Source: Posidonia oceanica
Lineage: Eukaryota > Streptophyta > Magnoliopsida > Alismatales > Posidoniaceae
NCBI GenBank assembly: GCA_037176725.1
Contig: JAZBRS010000023.1
Span: forward strand, 22,315,001-22,379,000
Reading direction: 5' to 3'
Length of the DNA stretch: 64,000 nt
Below, one piece after another: positions 34,551-43,960 of the stretch. The position numbers and the translations under genes are program-made. The notes under the pieces were generated by a model. It had not been told where the DNA came from. It saw only the letters and a program-made list of their open reading frames with translations, and ran no database searches. Each line of letters opens with the position of its first letter. Within the stretch, counting starts at the first letter, position 1.

Positions 34551-36059
34551 AATAAAATGCAGCAGTTTATTCTAATGCGCCGAACCAAGCTAAAAATTAA
34601 AACTATACTAATCAACAGTACTACAGTGTCTCCCGACATTGCAACACCGCTGCCGGAGAAGAAGACGCGCGCAACAGTGATCCGACGCGCGGGAGGCCGG
34701 CCTGAGGCGTCCGGAGGCTGGAGGGAGTCCTCCCGGAGGGCCGGTGGCCTCAGCAGCACACGGCAGTGTCCGGAGCGGTGGGTCGACGTGGGTGGCCTTC
34801 TGCAGAGGAGGTCGGCGGTGGTGCGGCGCGGGAGGTTGCTGCGGAGCTGGGGCGAGAGGTCCAGAGGCATGAAGTGAGTCCGGTGGAGGTCCCAGAGGCT
34901 TCAGCGATATGCAGCGGGCGGCGGAGCTGCCTGGCGACCTCTGCAGAATTTACAGAGAAAAGCCAGTGAGGTCCAGGGCGGAGGAGGCAGCCGCTGCTGC
35001 TGTGGAGCATGGGGTCGAGCTTCTGGAGGTATGGCGGAGCTTAGGGCGCGATTGGGAGGGCTGCGGAGCTCAGGAGCGCTTGACGTGCGGCGGAGCTCGT
35101 TGGGGAAGACGACTGTAGCGGCGGTGACGACTTACGGCTACGGGGTTCTAAACTTATTTCTATCTATCTAGGAAGCAGGAGAGGCATGTATGGAGTCTAA
35201 ATACGAGGTTTGTTACCTGTGATGAAGTCTGAGATGCGCTGGCAACGTGCGGTGGGTGCGGCTATCCGGCGGCGGTTCACGGAGGTGCTGCAGGCATCGA
35301 CGGCGGCTGGGGAGGATCGGATGCTGTTGCTGGTGCCGCGAGGGTGCCTTGGAGCTGCTCAGAAGTGAGTTTGCACTCCCTGGGCAGGATCCGGAAATTT
35401 TGGGTGGCTTACTGGTTTCTTTTGGCTCTCTGGGTTACTGTGGAGTGCTTTCTGGGGTCGTGGAGGTCTGGTGAGTGAGGAGGGGAAGCTAGGTCGGGGT
35501 GATGAATGGCCTGGAGTGCGGTGGCTGTTCTGGTGGTTTTTGGGTAGAAAAGGTGCGTAAGTGTTTGTGGTGGAGGAGGGAGTGTGCTGGGTGAATGGCG
35601 GTGAACTGGGTGTTGGGTGAGGAAGTTGGATGTCTGGTGGATGCTGTGGAGGAGTTTGAAGGGCTGGGGGTAGCTGTGGTCGTGGGAAGGAAGAGGAGAA
35701 GCTGCTGGTCTGGGAAGGAAGGTCTTGGGTTCTCTCTAGCTTCTGTGTGCGAATTCTTTGGTTGCAAACCACTGGAAGGGATGGGGGGACGTTGGTTTTG
35801 GTCTGGGCTTTGCACTTGAGTGGGTATGGGCGTGCAGTGGCTTGGGCAGGTGAGTTTTCAGAGGTTTACCGGTCGGCAGGAGGGCTTATGAGACGGCCAC
35901 CGCCGAACAATGGCGTGCGGTGAAGCTCGGGTAGTAAGTGGGCAGAGGTGGAGTGTCGACGGTGAGCGGCTCGTGTGAGGAGGCTGTGAGTGCAGAGGGT
36001 GGCGTGTTGGGTTTGAAGCAGATGATGGAGGGAAAGGAGAAGGTGGAAGGAAGGTGCGG

Positions 36060-36415
36060 GCTGGGGAGAAAACGAAGAAGAAGAGAAAAAGAAAAAAAGG
36101 AGATGGGTCGAGCCTAGCCTGGAGGAAAGAAAAAAAAGAAAAAAAGAGAAAGTGAAGGGAATGGGCCGGGTTGGTGGTTGGGTGGAAGAAAAGAAAGAAA
36201 AAAGAAAGGAAAAAAGGGAAGGTGGTTGTGGGCTGGGCCTGGAGTGGTGAGGGAAAGAAAAGAAAAAGGAAAGGAAAGGGAAAAAAGGGAGAAGAAGAAG
36301 AAGAAGAAGAAGAAGAAGAAGAGGAAAAAGAAGAAAAAAGAGGGAGAAAAGAAAGAAGGAAAGAAAAGAAAGAAATGGAGAAAGAAAGAAGGAAGGAAAG
36401 GAGGAAGAGAAGGTG
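36060..36415. repeat. Purine tract with (GAA)n microsatellite
   Basis: About 350 bases with G and A strongly predominating on the plus strand, including roughly ten GAA units at 36291-36322. Lysine/glutamate-rich frames here are translations of the repeat, not genes. Confidence 0.75.
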
Positions 36416-36429
36416 GGCTTGGGCTTGGG

Positions 36430-36690
36430 TTTGTGGACCTAGTGTTTTTCTAGGGTTTTGTTCTAGGGTTTAGGGTGTGACCTAGGGTTTTTGTGAGGGG
36501 TTGGACCTAGGGTTTTGTCCTAGGGCGTTGATGGGTTTTAACCTAGGTTTTCTAGGGTTTAGGGTTTAGGTTTCTACCTAGGTTTTCTAGGGTTTAGGGT
36601 TTGGTTTTCTACCTAGGTTTTCTAGGGTTTTGGTTTAGTTTTCTACCTAGGTTTTCTAGGTTTTGGTTTAGTTTCCTAAGTTTTAATTTT
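36430..36690. repeat. Telo-box-like ctagggttt repeats
   Basis: Irregular units of cctaggttttctagggttt and tagggtttagg include consecutive plant telomere-type words (TTTAGGG) near 36548-36570. Similar cctaggg words occur at 48010-48240 and, complemented, at 55600-55760 in the related LTRs. It is therefore an LTR component, not an interstitial telomere. Confidence 0.6.
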
Positions 36691-36780
36691 CTGGTTTTCT
36701 TTTTTGTTGTGGGGGTTTTCTAAGTCACTTCACCAAAGAGAGAGAGCCACTAAACAGGGGTCAAAAGTGGGGTATCAACA

Positions 36781-36797
36781 GATGCCCCTCCTTGAGC
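36781..36797 (-). promoter_or_regulatory. Polypurine tract of the Tat/Ogre element
   Basis: On the minus strand it reads AAGGAGGGGCATC immediately before the LTR start TGTTGATACC. The same tract precedes LTRs of two other families here (26949 plus, 51436 minus). Confidence 0.7.
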
Positions 36798-37312
36798 GAG
36801 GTCAAGGGGACCATGGCCGCTGCTCAGGGTTGACAAGACACCCCACCTGACCGGCGAGAGCCAGGCGCTGTCGACGTGAGCCACTTATTCGGCGGAGGCA
36901 TCGAAAATCATGACCCAATGCCAGAATGCGAATGCGAAGTGCAGATGCGATGCAGTGTTGATGATGCAATGCCGATGCAATGCAATGCTACTGCAATGCA
37001 ATGCTGATGATGCAATGCAATTAGTCTAGCATGCAATGCTATAAAATGAAGAAGTGCTGAATTGATGCAAAAGGGTGCTAATAGAGGGACGCTGGACAAG
37101 AGTGTCGGGCTTGTCATCTAGGCAGTGAGGTTTGTCGGCCCAGAGAGCGGAAGAGAGATAGCTTGTCCTAGTCTGAGGGCGCAAGCGAAGCGGCTAGGGT
37201 TGCGCAGAAAAGGGGGCAAAAATCAAGAAAAAAATGCGAGAGGAGAGAGGCATCCTCTCCTACCGCGAGAGTGTGCAGGACTTCGTCTTCTTGGGACAAA
37301 GTCGCGTGGAGG

Positions 37313-38512
37313 ATGTGATAAGTTTTCGGACTTATCGGCCAGAGGTGATGAGTTTCAGATCATCACCCAGGAAGTAATGGTTAACGGCCATCAGCAGGAA
37401 AGCGATGGTTAACGGCCATCAACCGAAAAGTGATGGTTAACGGCCATCGGCCGGAAGGGTGATAGTTACTGGATATCAGCCGAAAGGTGATGAGTTTCGG
37501 ATCATTAGCCGAAAGGTGATGGTTAACGGCCATCAGCCGGAAAGTGATGGTTAAGGGCCATCAGTCTGAAAGATGATGGTTAACGGCCATCTACCGGAAA
37601 GGTGATGTTTAACGGCCATCAGCCGGAAAGCGATGGTTAACGACCATCAGCTGGAAAGCGATGGTTAACGACCATCAGCCGAAAAGTTGATGGTTAACGG
37701 CCATCAGCAGGAAAGGTGATAGTTACTGGATATCAGCCGAAAGGGGCAATTGCAGGTGATAGTTACTGGATATCAGCCGAAAGGTGATGAGTTTCGGATC
37801 ATCAGCCGGAGGAGGATGAATTGATAAGATGTCGGACTTATCAGCCAGGAAGTGATGATTAACGATCATTAGTCGGAAAGGGATGGTTAACGGCCATCAG
37901 CCGGAAAGGGATGAATTGATAAGATGTCGGAATTATCAGCCAGGAAGTGATGATTAACGGCCATCAGCAGGAAAGTGATGGTTAAAGGCCATCAGTCGGA
38001 AAGGGATGAATTGATAAGATGTCGGACTTATCAGCCAGGAAGTGATGATTAACGGCCATCAGCCAGAAAGTGATGATTAACGGCCATCAGCCGGAAAGGG
38101 ATGAATTGATAAGATGTCGGACTTATCAGCCAGGAAGTGATGATTAACGGCCATCAGCCGGAAAGTGATGGTTAACGGCCATCAACTGGAAAGGGATGAA
38201 TTGATAAGATGTCGGACTTATCAGCCGGAAAGCGATGGTTAACGGCCATTAGCCGAAAAGCGATGGCTAACGGCTATCAGCTGGAAAGTGATGGTTAACG
38301 ACCATTAGCCGGAAAGGTGATAGTTACTGGATATCAGTCGAAAGGTGCAATTGCCGGTGATAGTTACTGGATATCAGCTGAAAGGTGATGAGTTTCGGAT
38401 CATCAGCCGGAAAGTGATGGTTAACGACCATCAGCCGGAAAGGTGATGTTTAACGGCCATCAGCTGGAAAGGTGATTGATTGATAAGATGTCGGACTTAT
38501 CAGCTGGAAGAT
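37313..38512 (-). repeat. Hairpin minisatellite, about 28-bp units
   Basis: About forty units such as GATGGTTAACGGCCATC plus agccggaaagt run through 1.2 kb. Nearly every unit has matching arms: GATGG..CCATC, GATAAG..CTTATC, GATGA..TCATC and GATA..TATC. Loops keep a CGG- or TGG-type centre. Longer compound units (ggatgaattgataagatgtc plus neighbours) repeat at about 90-100 bases near 37806, 37909, 38009, 38099 and 38193. It lies in the 3' untranslated part of the element. Confidence 0.85.
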
Positions 38513-39002
38513 TGGAACCCGTGACATCCAGGTATATCGACGGGGAATGATAGGGAATGATACCACAGGACATCTAAAAAAGATGCCCCTGGTATCAGGA
38601 TGATACCAGGGGACAGCCGAAGCGCCCCTGGCATCGAAAAGCGAAGGATAGACAAAACTAACATGTTTGTCAAACGAGTAGTTTGGGGTACCATCTTGGC
38701 GGAGACTCGACCGGGTGTGCTTGATGTCTTTTCTTGATTCGACGGCGTGGGTCTGCAGAGATTCTGGCATCTGGATTGATTGCTGAAGACTTTCCTGCGT
38801 CATTTTGGCAGCAAGTTTGGCCAGGGGTGTTAAGGCATGATTAACAAGGATATGAAATACATTAAGCAGTATTGAAGTGCAAGCAGATGGCATAAAACAC
38901 TTTTGCATTGATAGAACTGTTGATTACACGCCTGTGGCAGGCCAAAAGATACAGCATAACTTGGAAAGAAACTAAACAAGCGGCTGCATAAGTGCCCTAG
39001 CT
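38513..39002 (-). other. Spacer between hairpin array and extra ORF
   Basis: Non-coding sequence with a few diverged words shared with the plus-strand element (ggtatcaggatgataccagg, aacatgtttgtcaaacgagt). The former is itself a stem-loop. Confidence 0.5.
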
Positions 39003-40200
39003 GGTTCAGGCCTTCTTTGACTTCCTGGAGTCAGGGAACAGGGGGCCGCTAGGCGAGATCTCGTTGATGGGCCAGAGCTCCTGCACCTCAGTCACGTACT
39101 CAGGAGTGCATCCTATGCCTCTCACAGCCGCGATGTCTGTTGATAGCACTCCATGCTGCATTAGATTGGCCAGCTCTTTTGTTGCGGCAGTTGAACTGAG
39201 AGGATATGTCTGGAGAGGCCCGGGCACCGTGCTGTCAACGAAGGCGCCTTGCCGAAAGCCAAACTGCTGCATGACTCTGATAGGGTGGTATTCTACACCC
39301 ACAGTGAATCCTGGTAGCACGACCAGTCGCATGTCGCGGGTGCTGAAGAAGACAGTGAACGGCTCAGCCACGGATGGGATGATACGCCAGGTTACCGCAT
39401 CATCCGTCAGCTCTGATAGCTTCTCATATTCCTCTTTGATGCTCTTGATTGTCTTGGCATGGCTGCTGTTGCAATACGCTTCAAAAGCATGTGCTTGGGG
39501 GCGCAGAGGTCCATCTCTAAGTGAGCAGCTAGCCAGATCTGTATGAGTGCTCCGCAGCCATGGAAGTGGCGGCAGCGATGCGAGATGCAGTCTAGCCTGT
39601 GATATGTCTCTGCCAGGACAACTGGTGCCAGGTCTATTTGCCGGGTCACCACAGCAAGTGCTATTTTAGTGATCTCGATGGCCACTGTCATTCGACCATG
39701 AGTAAAGATCAGCTCGCCTAGGAAGCGGGTGACAAATCCCCGGAGCCACAGCTCGTCTCCGAGTTCAGCACGCTTTTCCACAATCTCATCAAAGTACGCT
39801 AGGCGGAGCTTGGGCGTGAGCCCGCTAGTGCAGATCAGTCTTTACTGGCAGCCTTGAGTAGAGAGCCCAGTCAACTGGCTTAGGATTGCGATGTATCCAT
39901 CGCGCCTCATGAAGATAGGCGGTCCCATGATCTTGGAGAAACCGCAGATCCAGCGCATTTCCTCTAGTGTGGGTGTCAGTTTCGTTCTGCCAAAGCAGAA
40001 GATGTGGTGCGCCGATTTCCAGAACCTTGCAGCGGCGCATAGAAGATGTCGGCTCACTTCAACGTCAGCGGCCTTCAGAAGTTTGGTTGGAATGCCCTAT
40101 AGGCGCAGTTTTTCGTAGTCATCTTTGGTGAGCTTGCCGATTCATTCTCGCAAGATATCGGAGCAGTGTGCTAGGGTCACCAGGGTAGGAAAACCCATTG
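39003..40200 (-). pseudogene. Extra sense ORF of the Tat/Ogre element, DUF7745 / plant-mobile-domain-like
   Basis: The minus-strand coding sequence runs about 400 codons downstream of integrase. Recognisable segments are ARFWKSAHHIFCFGRTKL followed by TPTLEEMRW, GRMTVAIEITKIALAVV, VVLAETYHRLDC, GALIQIWLAAHLEM and VLPGFTVGVEYHPIRVMQQF. These resemble the DUF7745/plant-mobile-domain proteins carried by many plant transposable elements; the molecular function is not known. Stops near 40100 and 39850 and a one-base frameshift near 39490 break it. It is in the same orientation as pol, unlike the related antisense gene at 52464-53823. Confidence 0.6.
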
Positions 40201-41575
40201 CACAGGAGGAGAATGCAGATGGCTGTTGCAGAATCTTCAGGTGCCTTTTACCAAGGCTGTAGATCCTCAGATTTCATACAGGCATATAAACACTGACCGA
40301 TAAGCAGATTCTGAAGCTAGTAAAGCAGTTCAACATGTTCAGCAGTTAGCATTCAAAGCAGAGAGATTTAAGCATATTCAAACAAAGGGACATTCTATCT
40401 GCACAAGCAAGGGCTGGCAGGAGTTCTGGACCAGCGGAGCTTGGAGGAGGTCAACTTGTGCTCGGTAGGAGTACTGTCTCAGTGTTGAGGCAAGTTTTGC
40501 AGAGCGGAATGAAAGAAGGAAAAGAGTGATTGACGATGCAGATGTATGCATGATTTATGATTGGTATGCTTTGCCCTCAGTATAAGGAGTGCTTTAGCAC
40601 CTGCTGTATAGGAAAGGAGCGGTCTCTGACTCACCGGACTCTACTCAAACTCCTAGCTTGTCGGTGGCACTCTGGGAAAGGGTGTTAGCGGTGTTTGGTG
40701 GTGGTGTAGAGAGGACAGGCTCCATGCCAAACCCTCAAGGACTTACACCTACTCTTTTCTTTTTCTCTCTTTTGTTTACTCCCATAAAGATGTGCAGGAT
40801 TCTCCCTATCCCTGGCTTGGAGGTAAGGGAGACCTGGCTTGAACTTTGATTTCTCTCTAGAGTAGGTAAAAAGGTGCGGGATTACGCTGCTCGCCTTTAC
40901 TTCTGGGGTTGACTCTTGTTTTCCCCTTTTTCTTTTCTATCATTCTTTTTTTCTTTTCTTTTTTTTTGTTTTTGTTTTTTTTTTGTTTGTTTGTTTTTTT
41001 TGTTTTTGGCTCGCAGGCTTCCGCAATCCCTGATCTAGAGGAAATGGGTGCCTGGTTTTTTGAGACATGGGGGCTAGGTCTTGTAGGGCTTGGATCCCCA
41101 GGTGCAAACTTTGGCTCTTCTTTTTCCTTTTCTTTTGTGCCCAGGCTAGCATTTATTTTTTTCTCCCTCTAGAGGTGTAAGTCCTTAGGTGTTTGGGCAT
41201 TTCACCCATGCTCATTGCGTGGTGGCTTCCTCACTAGCTAAGACATCTAAGTAGTGTCAGGTGAGGTTGGGTAGACTCCTTCTAGAGCAGGCAAGCACTT
41301 CCAGTTTTCATCACCAGGTTGAATGTTATGCATGACGGATTGATGAGGATGACGATGATGATTTTTTTTGGTTTTTTGAAGAAGATATGCTTGAAAAAGG
41401 AAGAGATGCGCGGACATATATAGTGGTGAAGATGCAAGAGATAGACCAAGAGGATGTACGAAGATATACAAGGAGTGAGAATGCAAGGGATGGAACGAAA
41501 GCTGTGCGGGTGTACAAGGAGAAGATGCAAGAGATAGAACAGAAAAGGGGGATCTGCAAAGCGAGTTGCCCTGGG
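40201..41575 (-). other. Non-coding part between integrase and extra ORF
   Basis: Contains a pyrimidine/T-rich run on the plus strand (40915-41010) and short agatgcaagagatag repeats (41385-41545). No gene was recognised. Confidence 0.5.
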
Positions 41576-42709
41576 TCACTGATAGTACTTCTTGAGGTAA
41601 CATGCGTTGACCGGCTCCGACTGCTCAAGCTGGTCCATGTCCTTAAGAATTGCTGCGCCGCCTGAGAATGCTTGCTTGACCACAAAGGGGCCGTGCCAGT
41701 TGGGTCGGAATTTGCCTCGACCGTCTGGCAGGTGAATGGCACGCAGAACCAGATCTCCTGGCTGGAAACTTCTGAGCTGAACTTTCTTCAAGTATGCTTT
41801 GGCCATCCTCTTCTAATAACAGTGAGCGTTGTGCATAGCTTGCAGCCTGTGCTCGTCAATCAGATTCAGCTGGACGCAGCGGTCTTCGACCCACTCTGCC
41901 TCCTCTAGCTCAGCTTCTCGTAGGATCTACAGTGAGGGGATCTCTACCTCGACATGTAACACCGCCTCCATGCCGTACACTAGAGAGTACGGGGTGGCTC
42001 CTGTTGAAGTCCGGATTGATGTCCTGTACACCCAGAGTGCGTACGGGAGCTTGTCAAGCCAGCCCTTGTGGGTTTCTGCCATTTTCTTCATGATTTTGAC
42101 AATGTTCTTGTTGGCGGATTCCACCGCTCCGTTCATCTGCGGCCGATAGGGTGAGGACCTGTGATGTTTGATCTTTAGGCTCTGCAGGTATTCTTCAGTC
42201 CTTTTGGCAATGAAATTCGTGCCATTATCAGAGATGATGGAGTGCGGGACCCGATACCGGGCGACGATATTGTTTCTGATAAACTTCTCTGTCGCCACGG
42301 TGGTGACCGTCTTATAGGAGGCGGCTTTCACCCACTTAGTAAAGTAGTCGATCGCCACCAGAATGAAGCGATGACCATTTGAAGCAGTGGAATGTATTGC
42401 GCCAATGACATTGATCCTCTAGGTGGAGAAAGGCCATGGCGATGACATGTTATGCAGCTGTTATGGGGGAGCCTTGATAAAGTTGACATGGATCTGGCAG
42501 TTGTGGCATTTACGCACAAATCGGCAGCAGTTAGCTTCCATGGTTAGCCAGAAATAGCATTGGAGTATAATCTTCTTGGCTAGGAGGACGCCGTTCATAT
42601 GCGGGCCGTAGGTCCCTGCATGTACTTGAAGCATCAGCGTGTCAGCCTCTGACTTGTGTAGGCAGCGTAATAGCATATGATTGTATGATCTTCTGTATAA
42701 CTGCCCTAC
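41576..42709 (-). pseudogene. Tat/Ogre integrase and pol C-terminus
   Basis: From right to left: the HHCC finger (HAGTYGPHMNG, CHNCQIH); the catalytic core (AIDYFTKWVKAASYKT with the first Asp, SDNGTNF with the second, and PQMNGAVESANKN with the Glu); and the C-terminal part (QPGDLVLRAI, PNWHGPFVV). The D, D and E residues are present. The frame is interrupted by stops (around 42358-42461 and 41807-41927). The coding sequence upstream is split from this part by the solo LTR at 42715. Confidence 0.85.
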
Positions 42710-43439
42710 CCTTACGTAATAATCCCAATCAGAATCAGGCTTACTATTAGTGGCGAAGTCCGAGGAGGAGGGCTCAACTCGAAAACACTTAAAACAGAGG
42801 AGAAAAGATAAGAAAAGAAGAAGATAAGACAATTCAGAGTCGCCACCGTGTCTATTATCGGGAGATAAGGAAAACCGGGGCAAATGCGTGAGTTAACACG
42901 CAAAACCAAGCAAGAAATGCAAAGCAAAGCAATGCGAAGGAAAACAAATGCAAATGAATGCAAATGAGATGACTCATGCCTAGGATAAGGGCAATATGGT
43001 CATTGTAGGCCAAAAGACTGGGCAAGGACTCCTGTTACGTGCGGGGAAGGTGTTAGGCACCCCCGACACGCCCGAGAATCGGTCTTTCTAGGCTTACGCT
43101 CGCATACGCAGGGAAATGCAGATTTGAATGCCTAAATGCCAATGAATGCCTGAATGAATGCTCATAGGTGTGCTCTAAGTGGTGGGATGCAAAGCAGGAA
43201 AGTAAACGTGCAGTCTAAGTGCTCAGCAACGCTGTCTGTGTTCCGAACCGGGCGAAACCTGGCTCGTGAGAACTCCAGGCAGTAAGCATCACCGCCCTAT
43301 ATGCAAATGGAAGCGAAAAAGCAAAACGACGGTAAAACCAAGCAATGCAGGCGACATGCAAAGGAAAACGGCATAAGACACGCAAAACAATGCGAGAAGC
43401 GGAAGCGGCACGCAAAACGGTGTAAGAAAACAAAGCGGC

Positions 43440-43960
43440 AGGAGAAACGGCGTGAGAAAACAAGAACGGCATGCAAAACGGTGCAGAAAACAAAGCCAGC
43501 ACGCAAAACGGTGCAGAAAACAAAACCAGCACGCAAAACGGTGCAGAAAACAAGGCGGCACGCGAAGCGGTGCGAGAAAACAAAGCCAGCATGCAAAACG
43601 GCACAAAAAACAGAGCGGGCACGCGAAACGGTGCCAAAAGACAAGGCAGGCACGCAAAACGGTGCCAAAAGCAAAGCGGGCACGCAAAACGGTGCCAAAA
43701 GCAGAGCGGGCACGCAAAACGGTGCCAGAAAAAGAAGCGGGCACGCAAAACGGTGCCAAGAACAGAGCAGGCACGCGAAACGGTGCCAAAAGCAGAGCGG
43801 GCACGCAAAACGGTGCCAGAAAACGAAGTGGGCACGCAAAACGGTGCCAAGAGCAAAGCGGGCACGCGAAACGGTGCCAAAAGCAAAGCGGGCAAGCAAA
43901 ACGGTGCGAAAGACAGAGCGAGCACGCGAAACGGTGCCAAAAGCAAAGCGGAACAAAACA
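43440..43960. repeat. GGCACGCAAAACGGTGCC hairpin minisatellite
   Basis: About 18 units of 28-30 bases. The mature unit GGCACGCAAAACGGTGCC has arms GGCAC and GTGCC around gcaaaacg, and a variable spacer (aaaagcagagcg and relatives) separates units. The array is open in several frames on both strands, which creates 190-280 residue pseudo-ORFs. Shorter versions are at 60155-60260 and 61435-61700. Confidence 0.8.

Larger units (their letters stand above)
32053..36780 (-). repeat. 3' LTR (4.7 kb) of a giant Tat/Ogre element
   Basis: On the minus strand it starts TGTTGATACCCC at 36780 and ends GGGATTACTACA at 32053. The start is preceded by the polypurine tract at 36781-36793, which marks it as a 3' LTR. 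The exceptional length suits Ogre-type elements. The end region shares with four other LTRs here a conserved block (gtaacaggagtccttgccc and ggtgttaggcaccc). Contents: a 'gcaatg..cctaaatgc' tandem region, a GC-rich part (34600-35400), a purine tract and telo-box-like repeats. Confidence 0.75.

Noticed and set aside
36171..36473. Lysine/glutamate-rich frames of 90-100 codons
   Set aside because: A direct translation of the GA-rich tract.
36548..36572. Interstitial telomere
   Set aside because: Only two to three consecutive TTTAGGG-type words occur, within an LTR repeat that recurs in other LTR copies.
37313..38512. CRISPR-like regular repeats
   Set aside because: Adjacent units have no unique spacers, the unit itself varies, and the context is a plant retrotransposon.
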